This document shows, in pieces, positions 13,801-24,737 of a stretch of 64,000 bases of DNA (positions are counted from its first letter, which is position 1; every line of letters starts with the position of its first letter). The notes under the pieces are model-generated. The model saw only the letters and a list, made by a program, of their open reading frames with translations, did no database searches and was not told where the DNA came from. The translations under genes and the position numbers were made by a program. The stretch is from contig JAHWDD010000002.1 of NCBI GenBank assembly GCA_023897205.1, positions 4,030,001 to 4,094,000 on the forward strand, read 5' to 3'. The stretch comes from Exophiala sp. HKRS030 (Eukaryota; Ascomycota; Eurotiomycetes; Chaetothyriales; Herpotrichiellaceae).

Positions 13801-15636
13801 GGCTATAGCTCAATCAGCGTGGCAGCATCTGGAGCGGTACCGACAACGAACCCATTGGATTCAGTCGCTGCAGTAGCATCGTCAGCTTTACAGGATTCCC
13901 TCCGTGCAGCATCATTACAATATTCCAAGGCGAAAGACGCTGTAGGTTACACGACAGCTCCTACACACCAGCGATATCTTCAAGAAGCACGCAAGAACTA
14001 CTACGCTGCCGTTGGCTTGGCTCATGAACAATATGCCGAATTTGTTGCAGCCGCCTCTACCGCCATTTATGGTGAACCTCAGCCTGTACTGAGCAGCATC
14101 TCAAGCGCCGCATCGGTTGGAATTTATGGAACCCCACTTCCAGCTTATCAAAGTCTGATTAATGAAGCTGCATCCAAATATTCTGCCGCCACCTCAGCAG
14201 CAGCATCAAGTCTTGCTTCATACAAATCATCGATCGAGGACGCCTCTGCTCCCGTTCAAAGTGTCCTTGGAAATGCCGAAGCTTTGTACTCGGATGCCCT
14301 GGCAGCTGCATCGTCATCGCTATCATCGGCATCTTCTGCTGCAAGTGTTGCGGTTTATGGCACACCTGCACCATTCTACCAATCTGCTCTGGACCAAGCT
14401 TCTTCGCAATATGCCGCTGCCACTGACGCTGCATCTTCCAACTTGGCCGACCTGCTCGCGTCCGCCTCTTCCGTTGTCGGACAAACGTCCAAAGGTCCTG
14501 CACAGAGCGTTATAGATGATATTTCGTCACGATACAGTGAAGCACTTCTGGCAGCGTCTGCTTCATTGTCTGCCGCAACAAATGCGGCTAGCACGGCTAT
14601 CTATGGTCAGCCAACAGGCTCGATCGAGTCCATCTCAAGCGTCGCCTCAGAAAACTGGGAGGCACTTGTAGCTAAAGCTAGCCAAAAAGTCTATGGATCC
14701 CCCAAGCCATTCTACGAATCATTTGCTACACAGGCTGCAGATGCATCATCTCAAGTCACTGAGTATGCAAATGACCAATTCGTTATCATTCAATCTTTTG
14801 TGTCTGAATTGATAGTAGGTAAAGAACCCGACTTTACTGAATCAGCGTTGAGTCGATTAAGCTCGGCATATTTCACGGGATATGGTCAGATTGCGTCTTC
14901 AGCATCTAGCTATGCTAATGAAGCTTTCGATTCTGCTTCATCTATCGCCTCTTCTGTATCTTCGGTTGCATCTGCTTACTTTACAACACCACCAGAAGTG
15001 AACTCAATCTTGGACTCAGTAACCGATCAACTCAACGCCGCTGTGGAGGCTGCCAGTGTACAGGTGTACGGAACAAAGCAAGGTGTACTTGAGCAAGCAT
15101 CATCTGTTCTGGCAGATTCATACGGTACAGCAAGCTCGGCAATCAGTGAAGGCATTTATGGTACACAGGTCGGATATGCCGAAGCTGCACAAAGTTCTTT
15201 TGCAGATGTTGCAAAGAGTGCTCAAGATGCAATTTCCGTTGCCATTTATGGCAGTTCAACTGGCGCAGTCGAGTCGGTGACCAGCGTTGCCGCCGATACT
15301 CTGGCTTCAATCTCATCCGTGGTGGCAGATAATGCCGCATCAGCAAGCTCTATCATTGGTGACTACACCGGTGAAGCCGCAAGTCTTGTCGATACGGCAC
15401 GGGCCAAAGTCAGCTCAGCAATTTATGGACCAGAAGAGAGCGCACTAGAAAGTGCACAAGCTCGAATTGTTGAGGCTGTCGAAAGTGCAAGGAGTGCTAT
15501 CGCATCCATTGCAAGCAACGCAGGAGATAGTGGTGCTAATGTTGTGGAGGCTATCAGCAGTAGTGTTGAAGAAGTTGCAAGTGCAATAAGTAGTTCTGTG
15601 AGCAGTGCGACGAGTTATGTGAAGGATGAGTTGTGA
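10839..15636 (+). CDS. Giant Ala/Ser-rich repeat protein, conserved fungal family often labelled 'hoxa13-like' (one frame break)
   Basis: Exon 1 (10839-11008) is followed by a 50 nt GTAAGT..CAG intron and one long exon. A single missing base at the C-run 13691-13694 separates two open frames; restoring it gives about 1582 residues. The N-terminus is hydrophilic and basic, then comes one hydrophobic stretch near residues 58-70 (LAVWYTIITIAF). Residues of about 90-270 are rich in Tyr-Pro words (PYYDTYASPYVEKARPY), a pattern also seen in perilipin/CAP20-type lipid-droplet proteins. A predicted helical middle follows. The C-terminal half is made of degenerate 30-residue units, each with an [IV]YG mark followed by xxGxxES..S.A..Y..A..AAS. 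Databases often call relatives 'transcription factor hoxa13', but no homeodomain is visible and I give that name no functional weight. A membrane or lipid-surface role is inference. No symbol is justified. Confidence 0.8.
13370..15470 (+). repeat. Degenerate 30-codon tandem repeat within the giant protein gene
   Basis: The [IV][YF]G signature recurs about twelve times. The Tyr/Phe codon sits at 13382, 13472 and 13562, then (after the frame break) at 14068, 14125, 14356, 14602, 14692, 15067, 15157, 15247 and 15424. Many intervals are exactly 90 bases (13382-13472-13562, 14602-14692, 15067-15157-15247), which fixes a 30-codon unit with some units lost or eroded. Confidence 0.8.
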
Positions 15637-16698
15637 AGTTGAAAATACCTATGAAATTGTCGGATGGAGGAAGAAAAGTTGAAGTGGGAGAATGGAAGGA
15701 CGGAAATGCAGAAGCCTTTGTCCTTGTTTTGGGATATATGTCTACGCGAACATGATACCTATTTCCTTTTCTAATCTCTTCCGGGCGGGAGTTTTGATAG
15801 TTTGTGGAATAAAAATGGACAGAGCAAGCATGTTACAATGATAATCAGTGTTGCGACAAAAAGAAATAAAGGCATGTTGGTTTGTGTTTCATGATTAAAG
15901 GCTCGCATGAGGTATTGATGATCTAATATTATCGTTAGCAAGAATAAAAGTGGAAGAAGAGCAGCAATCCGGAAAAAAAAGGGATTTGACAAGCTGCGAA
16001 TTTAGGTCCATGTCGCCGTGGGATGTCGTCTAGAGACATCCAACGTCTGGCGGATAATAGACCAATCCGTGGTTTCTGCTAGTCAAGGTCAGATTGTCGA
16101 GGTCCTGATCTTATATTCTAACTAGCTGCGACGTCCACTGTAGTTCTAAAGACGATTGGAGGCTCGAGAGGTCGCACGATGTCCTGCTGAGCTGGAGCCA
16201 GGCATGGTTGCTTGACCGACTTAGAGGGAATTATAGATTTCCTGATTGAATTCTGACATGGCTTCGAAAGAGTGGATCGTGTGGATTTTCCAGAACTAAA
16301 GTTCCAAATATTCAATGAACTCCCAACTCCCTAGGAAAGGAATGGTTCTGCTACCAAGATATGTTGAAGTTCGAAACTACTAGTTTTGAGAAGAGATGGT
16401 TTGTGTATGATGTGATAATTAGATTTTGTATTAAGTGTTCCCCTCGTTGGGGCGAGTGCTATTCATAAGGAGTGTCTTGTAATATGCTATGCTATCCATC
16501 CGATCGCTATGCCATGCTGCGCTATGCTTTGTTGCAAAATCCGAAAAAAGAATCCCATGTCAATGTCAATTCCACGCTATGCTATGCTTTGTTGTAGTTG
16601 GTACTTTTTGTCTATGCTGATCATGTCAGAGTTTGGAACTCATTGTCCGGCAATGTATGTGTTGTTTTGTGTATGGAGATGATGGTGAGGTGGATCAT
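15637..16698. other. Convergent 3' region with short repeated words
   Basis: The 1.06 kb between the repeat protein and the secreted protein contains no supported gene. From about 16480 to 16605 the word GCTATGC is repeated many times, including two copies of GCTATGCTTTGTTG (about 16521-16534 and 16580-16593). Confidence 0.5.
16480..16605. repeat. Cluster of GCTATGC words
   Basis: At least six GCTATGC or near-identical words lie within 125 bases, with GCTATGCTTTGTTG present twice about 60 bases apart. This looks like a decayed local duplication in the 3' flank of the secreted-protein gene. No function is implied. Confidence 0.5.
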
Positions 16699-17655
16699 CT
16701 ACCAGCCTTGGCCAGTGGGGACGGCCATGGTGACAGGCCAGCCGAGGATCTCAGTGGTGACGGTCTGGCAGTTGACACAGTTGCCACCAACAGCGAAGGA
16801 GAGACCTTGAGGGTATGGGTTGGCTGTGACAGTGACAATCTGGGTGGCGGTCACGGTGACTGGAGCTGGGCAGCCGGTGGTGGTGGATGTTGGGGGTGGG
16901 CTTGGGTTGCACTTTCCGTCCTGGCCGATACCGAAGCCACACCAGTGAGAAATAGGGGTTGTGGTAGTGGTTGGGGCAGAACTGCTGCTGCTCTGGGTTG
17001 TGGTAGTGGTCACAACTGTGGTAGTTGTGGTAGGGTGATGAGGATGCTTGGATTTGGTGGAGGTTGATGAAGACGACGACGAAGAGCTAGTCGATGTGGC
17101 GGTTGTTGTGGTATAGCATTTGCCATTCAACATGGTACCGAATCCACAGTAGTGAGAGATCGGGGTAGAGCTGGTAGTCGAAGCAGTCGAGGTAGAAGTC
17201 ACTGAGGATGAGCTAGTGGTGCTCGTGGCACACTTGCCGTCCAGGGCAGTGCCGAATCCGCAGTAGTGAGAGATGGGAGTGGAAGAAGTGGTAGAAGCAG
17301 TGGTGGTGGTTGTTGGACCAGAGCAAGATCCATCAGGGTTGACAGTACCATATCCACAGTAATGGGAGATGGTAGTGCTGGTGGAAGCACTGCTGCTGGT
17401 ACTGGTGGTAGGACCAGAGCAAGATCCGTCAGGATTGACAGTTCCAAAACCACAGTAGTGGGAGATGGTGGTGCTGCTTGATGTGCTGGTTGTAGGACCA
17501 GAGCATGAGCCATCAGGATTGGCGGTACCGAAGCCACAGTAGTGAGAGACAGTGGTTGATGTGGTCACGGGAGCTGAAGTAGTTGTGACATTAGTATATG
17601 GGGCGGCGAAAGCGCCAGCAGCCAAAGCAGCAATGAGAATGGAGGCTGAATGCAT
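16699..17655 (-). CDS. Secreted Ser/Thr-rich protein with six two-cysteine (SHYCGFG..DGxC) repeats
   Basis: One uninterrupted exon of 318 residues. Residues 1-18 are a clear signal peptide ending AGAFAA. Six copies of a 15-16 residue cassette follow: [TP][VI]SHYCGFGT, two or three residues, then [PL][DN]G[SK]C. The first three copies are nearly identical (C-x10-C) and the last three are shorter (C-x9-C), the sixth with Trp for Tyr. Long Thr/Ser linkers, surely O-mannosylated if secreted, separate them, and a His/Lys/Pro patch (KSKHPHHP) precedes copy six. The C-terminal 60 residues have TVTATQIVTVTA and a CVNC motif. There is no GPI-type hydrophobic tail. Cassettes with two spaced cysteines suggest one disulphide each. 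I do not recognise the repeat. A wall-associated or effector-like surface role is inference. Confidence 0.75.
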   Translation of the reverse strand: MHSASILIAALAAGAFAAPYTNVTTTSAPVTTSTTVSHYCGFGTANPDGSCSGPTTSTSSSTTISHYCGFGTVNPDGSCSGPTTSTSSSASTSTTISHYCGYGTVNPDGSCSGPTTTTTASTTSSTPISHYCGFGTALDGKCATSTTSSSSVTSTSTASTTSSTPISHYCGFGTMLNGKCYTTTTATSTSSSSSSSSTSTKSKHPHHPTTTTTVVTTTTTQSSSSSAPTTTTTPISHWCGFGIGQDGKCNPSPPPTSTTTGCPAPVTVTATQIVTVTANPYPQGLSFAVGGNCVNCQTVTTEILGWPVTMAVPTGQGW

Positions 17656-19302
17656 AACTGTTGATTGGTTGTTTGATTGGTGAATTTGAATGGGTTGTAT
17701 GAGTTGTATTGGTCAATGGTTGATTGGATGTTGCTGAGATATTGTATAGCGAATGTGTTAAGGAAATGCGCCGAAATCAGTAGACAGTAGGAAATAAGAA
17801 AAGGAAATGTTTGGAACGAAGACTGTAGTTGGTTTGTTTGTGTTGTTGAATGGAGAATGAAAACCTGTTGAAGGCGACCAAAGACCTACCTCTATATACA
17901 CGATGTTGAAGTCACATTGGTTCATGAGGCATATCGATGGTGACAGTGGTAGAGTGAGAAGGCGGTGTTGGAGAGTGTTGCATCGCCGTCAGTGGAGTTC
18001 GTCTGTAGAGTACGGAGCCTTGTGAAAGTGGTCGATGACGATAGAGGCACTTTGAGTGTCTGGGAATGAATGCAACGAGAATCCAGGAATAGGCATTCAT
18101 TGGACCAAGCTCCAGACGTTGATGCGAGACATTACTAGCATGGGATGAGAACCTGGGGGAAACGAATCCCAAGAGTAAAACGCCATGACCAGCTGAGGGA
18201 GAAAATTCAGAGTATGAGGAGGGACGAATCCAGGCGCAGCAAATATTGGCTTGATGTGGTCTGAGCTGAACCAATCAGAAGGAGACAACTAGATTCAAGC
18301 TAATCCCAATGGGAAGGGTCGATGCGAAGTGACATAATATTTGGTGCGTCAGGCATTACAATTTCCGACAAAAAAGAGTATCTAAGCGTGGAGAAGATGT
18401 GTCTGACCACGACTTAACTTTGGGCGATGCCTCAAGGAAAGTTCGGAAAAAAGGATGACCCGATGCGACTCTGAATCCAACCAATCAACAATGGATTCCC
18501 CCCTGGTGTCTCTCTTCTGGAGTCTCTTCTTTAGCCGTTGGTAAATTTAGGATCTGGCTAAATCCCTTCTTTGCAACGTCGTTCAGGAATGGTTCTTGTG
18601 GAGAGTTTGGATTTTTGCTACACATGACGTCGACAAGTATCACTACAGTTTCCATGCGCCTTCCGCGGCTTGCAACGACTTCGACCAGAATCGAGTCTTG
18701 ATTGGTAGAATCCTCCAACATCTCTTTTCAAGTCCAGCATTCCGCGGCACAAGCTGACATCGAGAGGCTGCAGTGTCGTTGGGAAGTTTACGACACATTC
18801 TTTCTGCCATGAAAGTAAGTAGTAGTGGTGAACTGTGGAACCGAGTTCTTTGTCTCGATGCTCCTCCGACCAAGAACAATACTGCACAAAATTGGCTCAA
18901 TATCCCGTGGGGCAGGTTGCATAGGCTCCAGCACACTCTTCACGTCTCGCACAGACCCAAGGCTCGGGAGAGCGGGACCATCCTTTGAGGAAAGTACCGT
19001 CATTGTGAACTCTCGTCTCTTCATCCTCGTAAATCGCTCACCCCATGTCTCAAGAAATAAGACAGGACTTCCAAGTTGAATACTTACAAAGATATTCTTA
19101 GTCGCACGCTCATTGGACGGATTTGCAGCCTTGAGAAACCGTTGTTGATACAGAGAGAAGTGGAGCTCGGAAGACATGGGCCGAGGAGACCTATTTTCAG
19201 AGCCTTGCGTAATTCGAGTGGTATACAATTTCGCATGGGTATGCTTGTGTGTCGAGGTCGCTCTCATCATGGTGTTCATCGTCTGAAAATCATGCGAGCA
19301 GT
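17656..19302. other. Intergenic, no supported gene
   Basis: This contains the promoter of the secreted-protein gene on the left and the 3' flank of the Mgr3-like gene on the right. Open frames such as 18788-19306 (minus) show no domain, and I could not extend any by splicing. Confidence 0.5.
17893..17898 (-). promoter_or_regulatory. TATA-like box upstream of the secreted-protein gene
   Basis: TATATA, within TGTATATAGA on the minus strand, sits about 240 bases before the ATG of the secreted repeat protein. TATA boxes are common in strongly regulated fungal surface-protein genes. The distance implies a leader of roughly 200 bases. Confidence 0.3.
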
Positions 19303-20631
19303 TCAACCACTTGCCCTCCTCAATCCATCTTCAGCAGCAGTAATCAATGGCGTCAAATTCTTTTCTCTCAACGTCGGCAACAAACCGTTGAAAGCTTGCT
19401 TGGACTTTTCCTTGTCCCCACTATCCAATAATACATCTGCACGCGTCATTTGCGCTGATAGCAACGCCAACTCGCAAATCCCATCACGATCCTCCGGTTG
19501 AACGGCACCTTCAGTCGCAATGGCTTGATCTGCCCATTTCAATATGGCTGCTCGTGCCGCAGCTGCAGATTGTTTGGTGACTGGTTGACCATTGACTTTG
19601 GCATTGGGTTTCTTCAGTGCTGTTGCCATCGTCGTGGCAATGTTACTGAGGATTTGGACCTCCTTGCATGACTTTGTGCCATTGCACGACGACCGGAGAG
19701 GTTGTAGCGTCAGCATGTACACTTGAACCGCATTTGCTTCTTCTCCCGTGGTAGCGTATAGATCACCCATTTGGCCCAAGACAGCAGCGATCTCCCCTGT
19801 CGTCAGTCCTGCACCATTCTCTTCCGTAAAAGTGTTTTGTTGCGGATTTCGAGTTTCTTTGACGATCAAGCCCACAGCATCTGAAAGGACCGATTTGGCC
19901 ATGGTGGAATCTTGCATATATTCACTTTCCCACATAGACGACAGCTTGACTTTGGCCTGAATGATGGTCTTGACCAGATGTTTTCGAATATCCACATCAC
20001 TGCTGCTTTGTTCCGCCAAAGGATCTGCCTTGGCTAGTTGGTTTGCGTCTATCTCGGACAACCTCTTTTCAAAATCCTTGACCACATCATTCAGGATCTC
20101 TATCGACGCGCGCATATGGCCAAAGTTTTCCAACATCTCAGAAAAACGGATCCGAATACCCACGAACTCCTTGCTATATGGATCCATACCTAGTTCTTCG
20201 GCTTTCTTGATCGCATCGACGAAATATCCTGCCGCCGTATCAGGGTCGGGATTGAGATGAGTGTAGTGCAAGGCTAGTCTTAATCGTTCTTCGACTGGTT
20301 TCGGATAGGGAGAAGTGGTCGAATTTTCTCGTTTATATTCGTCGTACGCCATAAGTGTCAACATTGATACCATACCCGTGCAGGCTATGAGGAGGAATGG
20401 GAAAAGGAATGGATGCTGGGTTCGAGCGTCGATGACCATTTGTTGGATTTTTCCTGGAGGCTTGACATATGTTTTGGCTCCTCTCGTCGCACCTAAGCTC
20501 TTATTCAGAACATTGTGAGGTTGATTGCGAGGTCTTGCTGTGATGCTATAGCTATTGCGAAATGTGCTCGGGGTAGGGATTCGAGGTTCGCGGAGTCGGA
20601 AGGACCTTTGGACAAGGGCAAATCGTTTCAT
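19303..20631 (-). CDS. Mitochondrial TPR protein, Mgr3-like (i-AAA protease adaptor)
   Basis: Single exon of 442 residues. The basic, Ser/Arg-rich first 60 residues look like a mitochondrial presequence. One membrane segment (PFLFPFLLIACTGMVSMLTL) lies near residues 77-96. The rest is helical with TPR-like pairs, including a segment counting Y-F-V-D-A-I-K-K-A-E-E and GDLYATTGEEANAVQVYMLTL. In yeast, Mgr3 and Mgr1 bind substrates for the inner-membrane i-AAA protease Yme1. The family match comes from domain order and wording, so orthology is likely but not proven. The start at MKRFALVQ was preferred over an in-frame upstream Met, which adds 28 Cys-rich residues not expected in a presequence. 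It is divergent from the SRAP gene. Confidence 0.7.
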   Translation of the reverse strand: MKRFALVQRSFRLREPRIPTPSTFRNSYSITARPRNQPHNVLNKSLGATRGAKTYVKPPGKIQQMVIDARTQHPFLFPFLLIACTGMVSMLTLMAYDEYKRENSTTSPYPKPVEERLRLALHYTHLNPDPDTAAGYFVDAIKKAEELGMDPYSKEFVGIRIRFSEMLENFGHMRASIEILNDVVKDFEKRLSEIDANQLAKADPLAEQSSSDVDIRKHLVKTIIQAKVKLSSMWESEYMQDSTMAKSVLSDAVGLIVKETRNPQQNTFTEENGAGLTTGEIAAVLGQMGDLYATTGEEANAVQVYMLTLQPLRSSCNGTKSCKEVQILSNIATTMATALKKPNAKVNGQPVTKQSAAAARAAILKWADQAIATEGAVQPEDRDGICELALLSAQMTRADVLLDSGDKEKSKQAFNGLLPTLREKNLTPLITAAEDGLRRASG

Positions 20632-20968
20632 CGTGGGGACTGAGCTGGATATAACATGAAATACACAAAGTCGATACAGACAGAAATGACAGCCGGTAGA
20701 TGGGTTCGAGATCAATAGTAGTCGACGGCAAAATGTGCCCCGAGGTTTTCTAAATCCTAGAAATTTTGGAGTTGCATGATGCAGATCGACGGCTTGTCTA
20801 CCCCAGACGCGTCGACGTCATCCAGACCGAGGCCAAATGAGTACGTGCAATACGACGACGACCAGCGAGAACGTCTCCTACGACAATCAACTACAACACT
20901 GCAGTCAAATCCGTCAATCCTTATCATGAAACAATAAAGACAGCGCAAACAACTTCACCTCCATCGTC
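20632..20968. promoter_or_regulatory. Shared divergent promoter of the Mgr3-like and SRAP genes
   Basis: Only 337 bases separate the two start codons, so both promoters must lie here or overlap the neighbouring leader. No canonical TATA box is obvious. Direction comes from the genes, and no specific element is claimed. Confidence 0.45.
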
Positions 20969-22308
20969 ATGTGCGGTCGTTACGCTCTCGGCATTGTAAG
21001 TCAGAATCAAGACCAACGAACCCCTCCCCCTCCAGTTATACCTGTGTTAACCGAATTCAGCGTGCCTCGTTTGTACGCTATCAACTTCAGCAGCAAGGAC
21101 TACCTGTCGATGAAGCGCCAGAAGACGACGAAGCTCGCGAGACGTACAATTTCCCACCAGGTGCATATGGACTAGTATATCGAGCAGATGTTCCCGACCA
21201 CGGCGTGCGCGATGAAGATGAGCCGTCTGCTGCCAGTGGTCCCGGCGATGAAGCAGAATCAGACGACCAAGCACAAGAAGATGGTGCGGGTATACCACCG
21301 TCTTCGAGCGCCCGCAGTGTCTCTGGCGGGAAAGGAAGACAATATAAATATCAAATCAAAGTCATGAAGTGGGGCTTGATACCATTCTGGACCAAGCGAT
21401 CGCCGGACTATGCCAGCATGTTACGAACCATCAATTGCCGAGACGATTCTCTCCTCGAGCCGCGCGGGATGTGGAACACCATGAAGCAGCGTAAGAGGTG
21501 TATCGTGGTCGCCCAGGGATTCTACGAGTGGTTGAAAAAAGGACCTGGTGGTAAAGAGAAAATCCCACATTTCGTCAAGCGCAAGGATGGCAATTTGATG
21601 TGTTTTGCAGGATTGTGGGATTGCGTCAAGTATGAAGATGGTGGCGATGATGACAAGGAGGGATCCAAGGAGAAGTTGTATACTTATACAATCATCACGA
21701 CGGATTCGAACAAGCAATTGTCCTTCTTACATGATCGAATGCCAGTCATCCTCGACCCAAATACAGAAGAGATCAAGATGTGGTTGGATCCATCGAGGAA
21801 TAAATGGAGTAAAGAGTTACAGGCCATGTTGAAACCATTCAAAGGCGAGCTAGAATGCTATCCAGTTGACAAAGATGTGGGAAAGGTGGGAAACAACTCG
21901 CCAACGTTTATTGTTCCTGTCGACAGTAAAGAGAACAAGAAGAATATTGCCAATTTCTTTGGAAATGCGGCCAAGAAAGGTCAGAAAGATACTAAGGAGA
22001 ACAGAGCGACAGTCGACCACGATGGAACAGAAGACAATGCGCCTCTCCCAGTTCCGACTTCAAAAGATGCTTCAGAGACTTCTAAAGGGGAGAAACGGTC
22101 TGCTGAAGACGATTCGACTGGGGACTTCTCGCCTCCTGCGAAACAAACCAAATTTTCAAGTCCCCCAGCCAAAGCATTTTCACCGACGAAATCATCAACG
22201 GCAAAGAAACCTCGCAGTGCGGTCAGCAACAAGGACAATACTCTCAAGACAAGTCCTACGAAGAAGGAGGCGGGAACACAACGTATCACAAACTTCTTCG
22301 GCAAGTGA
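20969..22308 (+). CDS. SRAP-domain protein (HMCES/YedK family), abasic-site DNA-protein crosslinker
   Basis: Exon 1 is only 27 bases (MCGRYALGI); a 65 nt GTAAGT..CAG intron leads to exon 2 at 21061. The product is 424 residues. HMCES/YedK proteins use Cys2, freed by Met removal, to form a thiazolidine crosslink with abasic sites in single-stranded DNA at replication forks. The family residues are visible: Cys2, ETYNFPPG, KWGLIPFW, the RTINCRDD asparagine, the FYEW glutamate and the FLHDRMP histidine. There is a Gly/Glu/Asp insertion near residue 80-110 and a Lys/Ser/Pro-rich tail of about 120 residues. Two PCNA-box-like I-x-x-F-F words occur, at residues 305-309 and 418-422, the second at the very C-terminus (RITNFFGK). 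This supports a replication-fork role. Confidence 0.9.
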
Positions 22309-22395
22309 ATTCAATCCTGGACTCGAGATCATGGATCTTGATATTCATTTCACATACCCAGAAAGAGGCGATGTCGACAGAAATGGCGACTCCAC

Positions 22396-23933
22396 CTACA
22401 GACTTGACGGAGCATCCAATTCGACGTCCACCCATTTTCCTCCCGCCTCTTTACGAACCCGTCGTAAGTGAGTGGCAATCTCACGGGCTGCTGTATGGAT
22501 ATTCGTCAATCTCTGCCTCTCTTGGTTGTATCGATAAACCAAACGCTCGTGTTCGACATTCCACGCCGGCTCGTCAGGTCGAGGGATAGATGTGTCCGGT
22601 GGTGGAGGTATTGGTTTCCATCCCGGTTGCAAGATCAATTTCTCCAGACCTCTCCAGCCACCATTCCATTCGGGACCGATCTTCTCAGGGGATGTTTCTC
22701 CTGAAGCCATCGTCTGAGGTGACCAAAGGAGAGCGGCATACCAATCACCGCAACCAGTCAAATCCAACCATTTCAGACAATACAATGCACGACTCAGTGT
22801 ACGAAGAATTCCAGCGGCTTCCCGCCAGTCATCGTCATGAGCAGTGTACATATTGGAACCACCATACACCACGGATTGACCAAAAACTCGAATGACAGCT
22901 CGTGTTGAGGCAGCATTAGGAGTGAAGGTCGGTTGTGGCCAATATGCAAGAGATAAAGAGGCCAGAGTTCCTAACTCTGTGGCTATGGTGAGCAGAGATG
23001 CCCATGATGCTGCCTTTGTATTCGAGGGAGAAATTGCGAGGGACAAATGTTTGAGATTGACATAGTTGTGAATGGTTTTGGGTAGCAAGCCACTTCCCAA
23101 GGCGAAACCCGTCGCAGAATAATCGTCACTATCATCGTCAGCATCCCACCTGTCGGGTGTATCGACAGAGTTATTGATTTGTGTTTTGGATGTGGTATTC
23201 TTGGTGAAGAGATCTCTTTCTAGTCCTTTCATCGAGGTCCACACTCCCAAACCATTACCCATGTCCAATCGCTCAATTTCGTCTCGGTCATTTTCTTCTG
23301 TAGATACGTGCTCATTCTCGGGAAGAGGGCGCGTAAGGGATTAATGGTTGTCTCATTATATACCGCGAGATAACTCAATAGAGACTGCTTCAAGTTTGAC
23401 GGCAGACTAGGCAACCAGTCATGATCATTTTCCACATGCCATGACCAATTACTTGCAATCTTAGTCAGGACGACATGTTGAAGAGAATTCGGTGGTGGAA
23501 ATGATGCTCCTGGCAGAGTGCTACTTCGAACCTGCAAGCGACGCCCGTCACTATCCACATTGGCAGAAGATTTATACTTGAAAGGAGCATGGATACTATC
23601 CATCAACCATGATCTTGGAGGAGGAGGACCTGGAATCCGACGAAGTCGAGCAGGCCCAACGACTCTTCTAGGTTCTGGTGGCGCAGGTGGTGGTGGAAGA
23701 TCCAAGGCTGCTCTTACCGATGGAGGAATTGAGGCGTTTGTCACCGTAGTGGTGGGAGGGTTTCTTTGTGCCTCATTTCTGAGCTGACTGCGGCGAGAAT
23801 CTCGGATCAGGTCATTCACGGTTCGTTGTGGCGGTTCATTGTGAGACACAGATGACCTCGAGGATGATAAAGTATGGGGACTGGTGGATTGTGGTTTGGT
23901 CAAGAGGGATTTCTGGTGATATTTCTTGGGCAT
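22396..23933 (-). CDS. Conserved fungal protein of unknown function, proline-rich N-terminus and leucine-rich C-terminal half (one frame break)
   Basis: Two open frames, 23933 to about 23322 and about 23320 to 22396, join when one base is restored at the G-run 23320-23322; the joined word is ALFPENEHVSTEEN. The product is about 512 residues. Residues 1-70 are Ser/Thr-rich with NDLIRDSRR; about 80-115 carry LDLPPPPAPPEPRR and PGPPPPRSWL. The C-terminal half has spaced leucines (VNLKHLSLAISP, LGTLASLSLAYWPQP, LYCLKWLDLTGCGDW, WRGLEKLILQPGW) that resemble leucine-rich repeats of F-box partner proteins. It ends in a Glu/Arg-rich helix. I do not recognise a named family. Regular LRR spacing suggests a binding scaffold, as inference only. 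Its 3' end is 87 bases from that of the SRAP gene. Confidence 0.7.
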
Positions 23934-24737
23934 GTATGAGTTAGCCTCGCAATGAGTTTGGCGAGAGTGAAGAGGACTGGGAGATTTCGGCGACCTTGTA
24001 AAGGATTAGTGGCTTCAAGGGAGGGTGATGGGATGTGGTGGTGGAGTCATACTGAGTCAATGTTGAAGCATGGAAGCCTTGGTGGGGGAATGGATATGGA
24101 GAAAAGCGCCGCGGAAGATGGAAGAATTGGAGTTGCGCTTGCGTGGGTAAGTTAAGCTGGTGATGTCACCTGAGCTTGGGTTTGGGTACTTATAAAGCCA
24201 GGTTCTAGGCATACCTTATGGGTAAGCTAGGCGTGGTTAGGGTCTAAGGAGTCTACTGGGGCTCTCAACCCAAACATCGACTGAATGGCCCCAAAATGAT
24301 AACCCAAGGGGAATCCCATTTGTAGAATTCCTAGCAAAATCACATGCTTGAAAGCAAAATGCAATCATTGTCCAAATTCTTGTTTTAGATACAGAGTCGA
24401 GGAGGCTGCGCCGGATAAGCGCTCTCGCCCTCTCTTTTACTTTGATGATACAGTTGTCCATTCGGCCTGTCGGACTATCGTGTCTGATTCATAGGCAGAG
24501 CGGACGGTGGTAGGTAGGTTGTCCATTATTTTATGAGCAAAACAGGGTGAATGTCCAGCTCAATCGATAGTGGTCCTGTTGTAGCGAGGTGCCTTGTGAC
24601 ATTTCAGTCTCCGTATCGGCAGAATCCTTCCAGCATCAAAATTGCTTCCTTCTCATATTCTCATGCCAGTGAGCAATCTCGAGGTCTGGTGTCTTGCTGG
24701 CTCCTCCACCCAGCAGCAATGGTCAATGTTGAATCGC
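23934..24737. other. Intergenic, no supported gene
   Basis: This is the promoter side of the conserved 512-residue protein and the 3' flank of the mL60 gene. A TATAAA lies near 24190. Open frames are short and featureless. Confidence 0.45.

Noticed and set aside
16699..17655. CRISPR-like or transposon repeat
   Set aside because: The repeated units lie in one long coding frame with a signal peptide; they are protein cassettes, not spacer-separated palindromic repeats.
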